Shown: positions 21,471-33,662 of the stretch, piece after piece
Layout of the letters: each line of letters begins with the position of its first letter
Numbering within the stretch: position 1 is the stretch's first letter
Assembly (NCBI GenBank): GCA_030789695.1
Contig: CM061142.1
Location: 799,541,258 to 799,605,257, forward strand
DNA from: Scilla litardierei
Lineage: Eukaryota > Streptophyta > Magnoliopsida > Asparagales > Asparagaceae
Length of the DNA: 64,000 nucleotides
Direction: 5' to 3'
Notes under the pieces: generated by a model
What the model saw: the letters and a program-made list of their open reading frames with translations, nothing else
What the model was told of the DNA's origin: nothing
Database searches by the model: none
Position numbers and translations under genes: made by a program

Positions 21471-23050
21471 TTAACCGCTTTATTTCATGACATCGCCTTT
21501 ATTTTAGTCGCTTTTACCACCTTTTACCACTTTGATGCTTGGGGTATGTTTTTTTGCCATATTGCAGGTGCTCATGCCCAAAACAATGCATTTTAGGCGA
21601 TATTGAGGCCGATGGAGGTAAGCCAAGGAGAGGAAGAGGCGTGATCGAACTTGGAGGCCAAGAGGATGAAAAGGAGGTATGACACGGCCGTGCTGATACA
21701 CGCATGACCGTGTCAGTGCAACAGCTGAAGGGGACACATTGCAATTCAGCGGCACGGCCGAGCTACACGGCAGTGCTTGAATTATTTCAAAGCAGAGACT
21801 GACAACACAACCTTGCTACACGACCGTGTCATTTTGGGCAGCTGGAGCAGTTAAAGTTATAGAGGATTGGATGACACAGCCGTACGATTAGCTGCACAGC
21901 CGTGTGGATCAATGAAGGTGTAGAGTTAACCTAGGTTATTAGGCTTGACACGGCCGTGGAGCTGTACACAAGGTATTCTATGTATAGAAAGTTGTATAAC
22001 GACCAAGACACGCTTTTCATTACTCAGAACTATTTTTGTGCATTTTAGGAGTGTTTTTCTGGAGCTTTTGCTAGTTAATCTTTGGGTTATTTTGTAAGAC
22101 TTTTAAATCCTTGCTCTAATTAAGTTGCTTTCTTTTATTCTCTATTGCACTTGTGATTTCTTTGATTGCTATTCCTAGCTTATTCTCCATTTTGCTTATC
22201 ATGATTATTATTACATTGATTTCATCTATTGCAACCATGATTAGTGAGTAGTCCCTTGAGCTAGGGCTATGTAGAGCCCTATTGTATGGATTGAGCATGA
22301 TGGATTGCCCCAAATATCGATCCAAATAAGATTACAGTCTAGGAATAGGATTGGATGTTGTGCCTAATTCAACTCATCCCATTATGGTGCTACACAATCC
22401 TAACCACCACCAACCCATTGGGGTTTTGATTTGATGCCCATAATGGTGGGTTGACTATTTAGTGCCCGGTGCCGACGACCCATCGGGCACACTCACTAGA
22501 ACCACCTATATCGTAGCGACTGATGACTCATCGGGGCAACGATAGGTATCCAACCTATTATCCGAGTCCTCTCTCACTGTTAGACGTCGGGAGGATGAGG
22601 ATTGAGACTTAGTAGTCATCGATGACTATAATCCTTGGGTCGAGAAGTTAGACCCATTAACTCAAGACTTACAATAGCAGCGATACGCTAGCCCTAGCTC
22701 ATTCTCTTAATTGAATTTCCCTTTAGTCAATTGCTCTTTGCCCTCTGTCACACAAATCTCATGGCTGCACAAAACTCGCCACTAATCCCTGTTTCAAGCA
22801 TTCGCCTCACTGTGTTCGACACCACTGTATACGACCTGTACGCTTGCAGTTTATACTATATTTTTGCACACATCAGCTGTTGTTCTCGCTTATAGGTCCC
22901 AAAACTTCATGATTTCACCAGAAACACATCAAGAAAGCTCAAAGCGTAAAAGCAAACAAAAAAGTGGAAGAATAATGTGTAAAGTGTGATGAAGTGGCGT
23001 AAAATGCGAATGAAAACTATATGAAAAATATATGAAGTAAGCAGTCATCA

Positions 23051-24354
23051 AAATCTCCCAAGTTAAACTCTTCTTGTCCTCAAGGAAGACAAAGAGAGAG
23101 TAGAGATTGGAGGAATGCAAGCATGCACAAAAATGATTTCGAGAATTTCAAAACATCGAGTATTCATATACACGGGTGAGTAGAGAATTCAGATTTCGAA
23201 AATTTCAAACATATCACTTCCTCTCCCCCAATCGTGATATAGCCCATGGTATTGTTTCTAGCAAAAATCAGCATATAATATACAAGATCATGGTTTTGCT
23301 CAAATCATAGGATATTTCCTCTATCTCGCACTGGGCTAATAGAATGTGAATCTAAATTATGCAATGATCAAGAGGAGAATTAATGTCATATGATTTCATG
23401 CAAATCTTTCTAGTAGATGGCTCTCACAACATACTGTCATTCCTTGATTAGTGGGGTTGATAACATTGCCCATACTTTTATTTCTATATTTACAAATGAT
23501 CTTCTTTTTTTCTTTTTTGGGATCCTAGTTGGTTCGTGTAAACATCGTTGGGTCAATGACTTCCAGGTCAGACGACCTTAGGGCATTGGGCAAAGAAGGA
23601 CCCCTCGGACCTACTAGCTCAAACCAACTAAAAATCTGTATTTCCATGCACTCCCCAAGCTATTTGGCGTGAATCCCCAATGCTTTCTGGGGCATGAGGA
23701 CCCGGCTACTAGATGTAGCTAGAAGAATGGTGCATGTTTATTTATTTTCTTTATTTTTATTCTCTCTCTTTTTTCTTTTTTCTCTTTTTTCCTTTTTTCC
23801 AAACATTGGCAAGCTAGGCAACTCCACTCATCAGTACTGAAAAGAGATGTTGTTATCCAAATCCTATTAGATTGCAAATCATCATACTCAACTAAGACTT
23901 TCAAGATTTATGCATAAGATGTATTCCCAAAACAAAAAATGACTTAGGTCTGTTTTGAGTACTTCTATTATAGAGATTGTCAGCATAAGTATAATAAGCA
24001 TATTATATGAGATCTCAAACCAAAAACTAACCCTAAAGCATATATCACGATTGATGTCGAGAAACTGAATTAAATGATATGTAAATCCGAAAATTCTTCA
24101 CTCGAAAATCCATGCATATAAAATACTCAACGTCGTGAAATTCTGGATATGAAGACACACACATATATATGATGCATGGGATGCGGGATGCATATATTTT
24201 TTGTTTTTGTATTTTTCATGGAAGATGAAATGGAAGAGTATGATGCGTGAAAAGGAAGAAAATGAAAGGAAAAAATATATTATATGTACATGTGATATGA
24301 AAATATGAAAATGAAGATGAAAAATATGAAAATGAAGCATGTAATGCTCCTCCA
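23051..24354 (-). other. A1 3' internal noncoding region
   Basis: This is noncoding and aligns with 55658-56965 (G2) and in part with the 3' region of G1 (48900-50400, plus strand). It contains a block at about 23540-23715 that is strongly conserved between the three. Low-complexity CTTTTT and GAAAA runs occur near 23740 and 24240. Confidence 0.65.
23540..23715 (-). other. Conserved noncoding block, A1 copy
   Basis: It contains CCAGGTCAGACGACCTTAGG and, further on, a copy of ACCTACTAGCT and of GGACCCGGCTACT. The same order of motifs is found at 49740-49930 (G1, opposite strand) and 56150-56340 (G2). Confidence 0.75.
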
Positions 24355-26813
24355 TGTAACCCCATGCTGTAAATATATGAATATTACGTACGTATTTCTG
24401 CTCGTATTTATATGCGTATAATTTTTGTGTATTTCTAGGAATTTTTCCCTAATTTTTATAATAAAAAACTATTTTAAAACATTATTAGATTAATAATGAG
24501 TGAAGTAGTAAAATGGAATACATGGTATTTTATGTGGGCTAAGGTTTATATTTTCCTAAAAATTAAAATTTTTTAAAAAACCTTAGAATGACATATGGCA
24601 TGCTAGGTGTCAATACCAAATTACACTCAATTCTCATCTTGACATCTAAGAGACACTTGGCATGGGATTAATCAAAGAGGATGATGATGATGAGGACACG
24701 AGGATATATTTTAAGGAGAAAAAAGAAAAGAAAAAGGGAGAAAAAGAAAGGAAAAACAAAAGAAAAGAGAAAAAGAGAAAGCCATAGCCAAAAACCAAAG
24801 CCAAAGAGAAAACCCAAAGCAAAACCCACCCCCTCTCCTCCACCAGGCCAACCCACACTCTCCCACTTCTTGCAATTTGACCCAACACAAAAATCTTCCC
24901 AATTTCACCATTAGAGCCTGGAAATTGAAGAAGAGGAAAAAGGAGCTTTGGAGAAAAGGAAGAAGAGGAGAAGAATGGCCAAAGCTAGAGGTTGAAGAGG
25001 AGGAGATTTCAGGTAGGATGTCTAGTAACTCTAACTAGGTTTCACTCTCATGAATTGTGTAGGGAAGATAACACATGTTCTAAATTCTATGTTCCTGTAA
25101 ATGGTTGGAAAAGGAAGTTTATGCTTTAAATAAATGTTATAGATTAAATTAGTGGGTTAATGGCAAAAAATTGGGACTCGTGATTCTGGTAATTTACATG
25201 AAATACTTGGAATTTAGAGATTTAATGCTTATGTTATCAAAAATTCTGCTCATGTGTGTTAATTATGTAAATAACTAGAAATCATGATTTTGAATTTGGG
25301 GTTGATTTAAATTAAAGAAGCCATGCTAAAATCCTGATGAAATCAGTATGCTATGATAGTTTAAATCCCATGTAGGTCACTACATAATATTACATTTTCG
25401 TTAAAAAAATTGAGAAACAGGAAATCTGAGAAGTTATGTTCACCTGAGGAGGACAGTCGACTGTCCTGGAAAAGACAGTCGACTGCCATAGTAATAGCAG
25501 CCGACTGTTTCTCCCAAAAACAGTCGCCTGTTTTCTTTCAGTATTAGTTACAAGTTCTTTTATGTTGGGTTTCTGCCAATCTGAAAGTAAGGTGTTATAA
25601 TATGAGTTAACTTCTGCAATTATTCATATGGTAATCATGTTATGTTTTGCAATTCCATTTTCATATACTAAAATCCGTATGCTTCATGTTTATGAATGAG
25701 AAGCTCCATCTTGTTGTTTGATGTATTATGTGCCGTGGTAATAGCATGCTTCATAGCATGAAGAATCTTGATGTTTATTATGAAAGAAATGTGTAGCTGA
25801 AAATTCTAAAAATGGAAATGTTGGAATGTTTTTATGAAACGATGGTCGTGGTTAATCCCGACATCGATGAAATGGTGAAAAGGAAAATGGAAATGCGAAT
25901 GCCGTAATTGAGACCGCTGAAATAAAAGACATGATAAATTGATATATGGACTAAGGTTGAGGATCTGAGTGTAAACAATAATCTGGAACTCTCGGTCTAT
26001 CATGATATAGGTGAGATTCCAGACAATGGGTTTGGGGGGGAAGCACGTGTAAAATGTAGGCTTAAGGACTGGACATTGATACGAGTCTCACTCGCACTCC
26101 CGACAGCCGGCAAGGGGAGTGTGCACGGTTAGAGAGGCCCATGGGTGTACTCGTGATGCACCATGAGGTAGAGAAAACACCATCTCACTCCCGAAACAGG
26201 GGAGTTACGAGAGGTCATGTGATGCTACAGTGCTAGTACCACTGGCAGGGTACCACCTTTTCACCCACCATGGGTGAAGTCTAGTTCCTTAATGTCTTAT
26301 GTTTTAACCGGGTTTACCAAACACTAATTTAATGCAAAAATTTAAAATTAATGCATTTTAATCTGTGAATATTCATGAAATTGTGGTATGCTTTTACTCT
26401 ATACATATCAGTTCTGCAATTCTTTCTTTTCAGTACATGCATGTGATGCTTTGATTTACTTTATGCATTAAATTTGTTGTCTTGATTATCATCAGTAGTC
26501 AGACCTTAGTTAGGTAAAGCAGTTCTGAGATTGGACTTTACCTAGCATTGTTAGATTTCTTACTGGGTCACGCGTTGACATGTCCCATCCCACTATTTCC
26601 TAGGATTAGAGACATGGCAGATGGAGCAGGACTCGATTCAGGAGATCACCTCGAGCTTCGAAATAGAGGTGGAGCCCACAGAGGGCGACTTTGTACAGTT
26701 TGGTTCTTAGGCGTACTCTAGGGAGTGTGTTGTACTGTGTGTGGACACTTTTCTTTTGTGGGCTTGGAAGTTCTTTTTGTCTTCCCTTTTGTGCTCCCAT
26801 ACAGTGTATATAT
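24355..26813 (+). mobile_element. Truncated chromovirus-type LTR
   Basis: It starts TGTAACCCCATGCTG immediately after CTCCA, where the A1 homology stops. The content (ACGAGTCTCACTCGCACTCC, CCAGACAATGGG, and a noncoding 3' part with GGAGCC/GAGG repeats) is that of a Del/Tekay-like LTR. An 18-bp palindrome AGGACAGTCGACTGTCCT lies at 25449-25466 with further CAGTCGACTG copies to about 25535. The right end is missing because T3 begins at 26814. The purine-rich ORF at 24681-24914 is a low-complexity artefact. Confidence 0.62.
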
Positions 26814-29114
26814 TGTTAGGAGACGTGTATGCTCTCGAGGAAATTTATCTCTATGTATAAGTACAAACATATCGTTCAAAATAATAGTAAGCTGTTTGGT
26901 AAGAATTTACCTAAGTAAATAATAATGTAATCTTCATTAAAACTTAGGTAAAGTCCCGAGACTTAATGCGAGGTCAAACAAGTATCAAGATGAAAATCTC
27001 GATCATGGAGAACTGCTTAACCGTTTGTAGCATAAGTATAAAATCGTTCGTGGTCATAGATGTTTCGAAAAAATGATATCGATACATCGGATAGACCATT
27101 GTGTCTTTGTCTTCACTATGGATTGGTGACGATGATCTCATGGTCGTTTGACTTGGCAAAGTTGGAGGCGAGACACAGGTGCTCGTTATAGAATGAGTTC
27201 ACTGAACGACCCAACGAGAGTTATCATATGTTTAACATATATTAATTTGTCAATGACATCTCTCAGTGATGATAGGCAAGTCAGTCTTTAAACTTGAGAT
27301 CATTGTACAAACCTATACGTGAACGGTGTCACTTAGATCTCCGACCTAGCTTCAAGGCAGGGCTTGTCGAAAGCTCCTTGGTTGGGTGACACTTGAAATG
27401 TGGGAGGAGAGTAATGAATAAGAGAGAATTTGTCTCTCCCATTTATGGGGAGTTAGTGTCACAGGTGTTAGTTCAACCTTTAGTAAAATATTTGACCAAA
27501 GTATGTTGAAAGAAGTCAAACATCGTTAGACTAAAGACCAATAGAGACTAACCGAGTTCAAGCTATTAGGGTTGACAGTTGACCATACCCTAGGCTGGGC
27601 TAAGCGACATAGTTATGACGAAGGGACTAAAACCGCAACATTCGTCATGGACACAGTTAGGATGGTCCCAACAATACTCATGTCAATGGGCTAACCACAT
27701 AATGATGATACTGAAACAGGGACAAAACCTGCTGCTCGTGGTCTTTGCCTTCTAGGGTTTCGAGCCCCACCTGTACTAGGGTCAGATTGTAGGGTCTCAC
27801 ACAGAGTGGGACCTTCATCAAGTAATAGAAAGTTTAATGGAGATAGTACATACGATGTATGAGAATTTATTACGTCACAAATAGTTTGTGATATAAGTTT
27901 TAGAATATTAATGTGGGATTGCATATGATAAAAAAAGGAATTAAATATGTTGTAAAATATTTACGAGCATATTTTATCTAATAAAGGCATAAAATGGTTA
28001 CATGTGTATCAGGAATGTCCAGTTCGAAACCCGTGTTCAAACGGTTCCAAAACGGCTCTCAAACGGCTTAAAAAGGCTTAAATAAGCAAAAGGCCACAAA
28101 AGTAAGTTTTATGGCAGGCGCGACCAATTGGGCTGGGCCTGTGACCACTGGTGCCCAAAAAGGGCGCCAGGCAGTGCCCAGCTTGAGCGTGTGCTTGGCA
28201 CGTGCCCAGCTGGCTGGGCGGGGTTCCTTTGTGTTTTTTGCGGCTACGTTTTGTGAAAGCTCGTTGTTTTTTGGCTAAATTTGAATCTTCGTTGAGGGGT
28301 CAAACGAAGTCGGAATTGAGCACCGTTTGTTTCTATGCGTTCACTGTTCGATGCTCTTTGATTTGATATATGATTTCGCTTTCGAAGATCAACAGTGAGG
28401 GAGGAAAAATTAGTCAAAGTTTGGCCTTCATAGATGGCAAACTTGAAATTTATTTTTCCTCTAATTAATTAATTAATTAATTAATTGGTCCCACATTGGT
28501 TATTTTGAGAAGAGGAGGGGTCAGCTCCCTCTATAAATAGGGGCTAGCACTCTCCTTAAAACTTGCACCAAGCCTTGGATCAATGGAGCTCTCAAAATTT
28601 AAGAGCACACCTAGATTGCGTATGCAAAAATAATTATTCCATCGTTCTCCCTTTTCTTCCTTTCTCCTGCTCGTGCTCTAGCAAAGTTACGAAGGAGTTT
28701 GGATCAGATCCGAAGTCTTGACGGAGGATTCTCTTAAGGTAAAACTTTCCGGACCGTATGGTTGGCTCGGTGACAAGGGGATTGCTTGCCTCCGGATGCG
28801 GTTCAGCTCGGGAGAAGCGGCTCAACCCCAACTCGGGGCATTAGTTCGTGGGATTCTGTGCTTTGCTAACGTGCAAGGCAAAGGTTAGTAGTTTATATTT
28901 ATGCGATTTAATTGCTGTTAATTCTTGTAGATCTATCTTTAGGGGTTGGTCAGACCCACCACGGGATAATAGAGATTCTGGCTAGGGTTTGATTTCTTTA
29001 GGGCTTTACTTAAAATTGTTTTAAGTTATCTTTTCGCTGCTTTATGTTTCATCGTCTGCCCAACTTAGGCTAGACGTCGATTTTCGAGGCCTAAGGATCG
29101 CTGAAAACCCAACA
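26814..29114 (+). repeat. T3 5' LTR
   Basis: It starts TGTTAGGAGACGTGTATG and ends CTGAAAACCCAACA. The ends form a short inverted repeat (TGTTAGG / CCCAACA). A TATA box CTATAAATAG is at 28531-28540, upstream of which lies a 16-bp GCCCAGCTGGCTGGGC palindrome (28204-28219) among other TGCCCAGC repeats. An (ATTA)n run is at about 28465-28488. Confidence 0.65.
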
Positions 29115-29128
29115 GTGGTATCAGAGCC
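29115..29128 (+). other. T3 primer-binding site
   Basis: GTGGTATCAGAGCC directly follows the LTR end CCCAACA. This is the complement of the 3' end of initiator tRNA-Met. Confidence 0.8.
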
Positions 29129-31310
29129 AGGTCTACTATGATCTATTTTCTGCAATTGATATAAAATGCATAGGATGTTTTAGAAAAATGTAAATAATTA
29201 TATTTTTTAGATTTTAATAATTATGTGATGATTATTAAAATTGTTGTAACTTGAACTTTATAAGATAATTTTAAGTTGCTTGTTATTATACTAAATTTTA
29301 TGAGATAAATTTTAGTTGCTCTTTATCATGCTAAAATTCTATGAGATAAAATTTTTTGTTGATATTTTAATGGTTATTTTATTTCTTGCTCATTATGTGA
29401 TAATACAAGAAAAACATTTAGAAGCTTTCTAAAAACTTATAAGGTAAGTTTTAGATGGATGTGTTATGATTTAAAATTGTTGCAACCATTAAATTCTTAA
29501 TACTTGATTAGGATAGCCCTCTCAATTAAATATCATTATGTAAATTAATTTTTGTAATAATAATTTTTGAAAAGGCTATGATTTAATTTGTTGCAACTTG
29601 AATATTTAATTACATTATACATGATTAGGATAGAACCCTAAAAATTATTCCTTATAGTTGATAAGGACCTTAATAAAAGTTATTAACCAATCCTAATAAT
29701 TTTGAATTTTAGGATTCAACTAGTTGATAGAATTAACTTGTTTAATGAAGCCATATTAAATCGATGTTACACATTTGAATAATTAGCATCCTTAAAGGAT
29801 AATGAACATGTGTCTAGAAGTTTGTAACTAGTGTTGTGTATCACCTCAGCTTGATTGACTAGGGATAGTGATCTTGGCCTAGCCAAACCCGCATGGCCGT
29901 GTTCTGCTGGACCACAAGGATGGAAATTATTATTATGTGACACCATCGATTACATCTAGTCAAATATGTTTAAAAATCTTCTTCAAGATTAATCGTAGCC
30001 CTCCTTGCTTTTGGAATTTGGAAATTAGGTATTCCTGTTATAGTTGTTGAGTCAACTCAAGCTATAACATGACTATATTTTGGGAACCAATTCTATTCAA
30101 CATATGATGTAGTTCAACTTAACCAAAAACGTCGCATCGTGAACATAACCGAGCACATGTGTAAGTTAGGACTGGACAAGAAAGCAAGTGTCAGACTATG
30201 TTAGGAATTGGTGTTGCATACCAATATTATTTTGATGATAATCACAACATTATGTTGTTGCAAATGTCTCTTATGTTTTAGTCTCATAGTTAACAAATGA
30301 AAAATATCATTTTTGGAGACTAAATGCTTGGTGCAAGAATGGACATCAAGAGAAGCAATACCAAAGCTTGGACTCAAGGGGTGACAAAGCTTGGAGATGA
30401 TGGGGAGCATCAAGGCATCAAGAAATTGAAGATTAGACTCTAAGGGAAGCAATGTAATCCATGTATTATTTTCATTTATTATTTTTCTCTTTTTGAGTCT
30501 AGGTTTAATGCAATGCCTTGATAAATGGACTAACTCATCCATGCATATGCATTTTCCATCTTAGTGAGCCTTGGGATTATCATAGAAATCATCCCAATAG
30601 GTTCATCATGCAAAATGACTCAATTGGAGTCTCTGGCTCTCCTACAGGTGACTGCTGAAGAAAGGACATGTGACTGCTAAAGAAAGGACATGTGACTGGG
30701 TGATTCCAGGTGCCTGGCCGGCCTTCTACAGTCGACTGTAGTGCACAGCTCAAGTCAACATTTCTTGACTCTTTCTTGAGCTCTTGGAAACAGACGACTG
30801 ACGTTTATATTACAGGCGCATGTCTTCCATTAGGCGCCTGTGATTTGTTCTCCAGTCGTCTGTGTGCCAAAGTGAGTAACTTGCATTTTCTGGGTTTCAA
30901 CCCACTTTACAAGTCAGTCGACTGATGAGAGGTTTTCAGTCGCCTGTCGAATTACCGGCGCATGAGAATTGGTCATCTATTGTCTGAAGGCGCTAGTGCG
31001 AAAGTTGCGGTTTTCTCAGCTCCTTTTCATCCCATGTGACAGTCGCCTGCTAAAGGATATTCACGTGCCTACACCTTGTACAAGCGCATGTGTAGTTTTC
31101 TACAGTCGCTTGTCCTGGCTCAGATTATAGCCGTTGACCACTCGACTGTCAGTTATTCATCAGTCTATTGTCTGTGCCGTAAACTGCCAAAATTTAGCAA
31201 TTGCAGATTTCATTCTTTGGGGGTTTTCTTTGGGTTTGAGGGTTTATTTGGGCTTCCTATATATAGGAGAGGGCTAAGTTCATTAGAACTTTGACTCATC
31301 TCAAAATATA

Positions 31311-33010
31311 TGAGCGCTACTCCCAAGTGCAGGAGATCGAACAAGTAATAATCCTGGTGAGTCCAGATATCGTATCCACGGGACAACTGACCTGCAAAAC
31401 CACGAACTTCAGTTTGTAAAGAGTAATAATCGGTGATAACCAACCACCTAACGATATGGAAGTATGGTATCGAGAGTCTCAAATAACAAAAGAAAATCAT
31501 ACGATAACTACGGTGAATTCGAAATGTGGTACTAATATGGAGAGTATGTGTTGGTAGTGATTTCGTTAGGGTGTGTGCAATCAATGATTATTAGTATCTT
31601 TTCCATGACTCAACGTTTCGTTCGGTTAGGGCACGAGAACGTCGGAAAATATAACGATAAACGAACATCGAAAAGTGCCTTAAATATCGAATAAAATACT
31701 AGTTTCATGAGGAAAATAAGCTTATGTGCCCGCAAGGGTCACGCCACAAATAAGTCCAGAGATCATATTCGATCCAAGTACACCAACAACAATTATACTT
31801 GAACAATACGTGTAGAAACTAGCAAAATACGCGATTATACAATGCAAATATGGCGAAAAGATATCAAAATCAATGATTACGACACCCTAACTACATCAAC
31901 ACCAACACATATGAAGATTAACCACGCATGGAGATAATATAATCAGTATTCATAGACAAATACATCATAAAAACATCAAAATACGTGAATAATACTTCAA
32001 TTCCAAGCCAAATACGCAAAATACAAGGCTAATGATAGGAAAAATGTCACCAATTCTCTCCAAATAGCCCCAAATCTCCTTCAGATGATAGAACTAGACT
32101 CTGTCCCCAGGGCCTCCAAATTTCATGGCGAAATACGGTTCCTAGATCCTCCAATACGCCAGAATACGCAACAAAACCCTAGAAATATGTTATTTAGAGG
32201 CATTGCAGGTTTTACTGTGCTTACCGGGTTGAAACCCGCATCCAAATTCGTTTAAAATCCTAACCCACTGGCCGGCGCAAATTACAGCCACACGATCCGT
32301 GCGGGATCGCACCACACGATGCCACGTGTCCATCATTAGCGGATCCGCGCCCATTACCGCTTTCCTCTCCAAACCCTGCTCGGAGTTGATAAGAGCCGTT
32401 TGATCGAAGCGGGGGCCGTCAAATGAATGCCACGTGGCCCCCGTCGGAACGAACTTCAGCTGCTTTGCTTCGAAATGTCGGGACGAACTTCGGCCTTGGA
32501 TCTTCATCACGCGGCTCTGAAGCGGCCACGTCGCCTGTAGAATTTCGCTCGCTCCGCTCGCGTTTTTCTTCGATTGCATCCGTTGGATCAGAATCCAACG
32601 GTCCGATAAGCGCCACGTCGCCGTATACTGAGCTGCGCTCGTGAACCGTCGGATGAGGGCGGGAATACGCGGATCGTTGACACGTGTCGACGTCTGAGTG
32701 GGTGCGCGTATTTAAATACGTATTTCCTATGTATTTTCTCAATTACTTGGTATTCTGCATTCAAAAATACACAGTAATTAGCACAAATCTCAGAAAAATA
32801 CAAGTAAATAGTCGTTGGAATCGTGAGATCGAGATCTAGCCATGAAAAATAGAAAAAGGCAGAAATACTCAGTTTATTGTTGTATTGTGCTTAAATCAAG
32901 TGATTTCTCTAATAAAAGACGATATACAAAATACGAACGTATTAGAGACCAATTAAGCATCATATAAGCACAAAATAGGGCTAAATGGGGTGTTAAATAT
33001 GTAATATTCA
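31311..33010 (-). mobile_element. S3: Gypsy-type solo LTR in the C1 LTR
   Basis: It runs from TGAGCGCTACTCCCAAGTGC to GTAATATTCA on the plus strand. Sequence style (GTGCAGGAGATCGAACAAG) marks it as the minus-strand 3' end of a Gypsy LTR, and it is related to the LTR fragment at 61554-62260. It has no coding sequence. A minus-strand TATTTAAATA is at about 32708-32718. No convincing TSD (ATATA left, ACCAG right); the boundaries are approximate. Confidence 0.6.
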
Positions 33011-33284
33011 ACCAGAATCAAACTTCTTGGAACTATTGAAGATCATTTGAGAATCATTAAGCCACTCTCAAACTCTTTCATTTCCCTCTTAGAGCTCATA
33101 TTACTCTTCATGCATTGAAGTCAAGCTCTAGGGAAATCCTCCAAGTGCAATCAAGCTAAATCTCATCACTTGGAGATCCTCTTCCATGCCTTCATCTTCA
33201 TATGAGTAAGTTCATCTCAAGGCATAGGTAAGAGTATTTTTTACTTTGTTTTCTTTAAAACACTAGCTTTCTGTATGAGAGCTA

Positions 33285-33455
33285 GTTACTCTTTGTGTGA
33301 GAGTATAACCTTCGGTGTGAGGGTTGGTTGAGATCTCTCTTTGTGAGTTAGAGTCTCTCTGTGTGAGAGCAAGGATTTCTCTGTGTGAGAATACAAATTC
33401 TCTGTGTGAGGTATCTTTGTGTGAGATTGTATTCACTTCTATGTGTGAGATTCAT
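33285..33455 (+). repeat. TGTGTGAGA-type tandem repeat
   Basis: About eight degenerate copies of (T)CTCTGTGTGAGA with variable spacers lie in the R/U5 part of the C1 LTR. Confidence 0.75.
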
Positions 33456-33662
33456 AGTGGATATTGGTATGGCTGGACGTACCCAAGTTTGGGGAACCAG
33501 GGTAAAATCTTGTGTTTGCATTTGGATTGATTTTTTTCTCTTGCACTTATTATTCTGCATTTGCAAGTTAAATTTTAATTGCACAATTTATGGCCATAAC
33601 TCTATTCACCTCCCACTCTAGAATTTGTTGTTGTTAGTATTGCAAGGTAGACGGTCCTTACA

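Larger units (their letters stand above)
18555..22875 (+). mobile_element. S1: Gypsy-type solo LTR inside the A1 LTR
   Basis: It starts TGTTAGGCGTATTTTATGC and ends TTTTGCACACATCA. The flanks GCTAT (18550-18554) and GCTGT (22876-22880) form a 5-bp duplication with one mismatch. The host LTR sequence resumes correctly on both sides. Without S2 it is about 1.45 kb. The 3' end (GACCTGTACGCTTGCAGTTT) resembles the G1 LTR end. A cluster of CACGGCCGTG-type hairpins lies at about 21683-21965. Confidence 0.78.
17141..23050 (-). repeat. A1 3' LTR, split by S1 at 18555-22880
   Basis: On the minus strand it starts TGATGACTGCTTACTTC (23050) and ends CTTCTGCTCATA (17141). It aligns to 54041-55657. Removing S1 gives about 1.6 kb. 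It holds several imperfect hairpins with ACCGT/CGTGTGG arms at about 18177-18480, and a minus-strand TATA-like GATATTTAAGC at 18122-18132. Confidence 0.78.
17141..24354 (-). mobile_element. A1: 3' end of an Athila-like Gypsy element, minus strand
   Basis: A 3' LTR (17141-23050, split by S1) is preceded on the minus strand by a polypurine-type tract (AACTTGGGAGATTT) and about 1.3 kb of 3' internal sequence up to 24354. LTR and internal parts align to 54041-56965 across most of their length, with many point differences. The rest of A1 is missing because a chromovirus-type LTR begins at 24355. Confidence 0.75.
26814..30198 (+). mobile_element. T3: left end of an unclassified LTR retrotransposon
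   Basis: A 2301-bp LTR (26814-29114) is followed by a Met-type primer site and about 1.07 kb of internal sequence with no coding capacity. The element is cut by C1 at 30199 and its right half is not in the window. The internal part is AT-rich with TTATGTGAT and ATAAGATAA-type repeats. No gag or pol is seen, so the superfamily is undetermined. Confidence 0.65.
30199..33662 (+). repeat. C1 5' LTR, split by S3
   Basis: It starts TGTTAGGAATTGGTGTTGC and ends GACGGTCCTTACA. Excluding S3 it is about 1.76 kb. CAGTCGACTG palindromes (a perfect CTACAGTCGACTGTAG at 30726-30741) and CAGTCG(C/T)CTG variants are scattered over 30725-31160, just upstream of a TATA-like CCTATATATAGG at 31255-31266. The 3' part has a CTCTGTGTGAGA-type tandem repeat at about 33285-33455. 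Confidence 0.75.

Noticed and set aside
24681..24914. Lys/Arg-rich 77-codon ORF and its antisense partners
   Set aside because: It is a translation of a GAAAAG-rich purine run inside an LTR.
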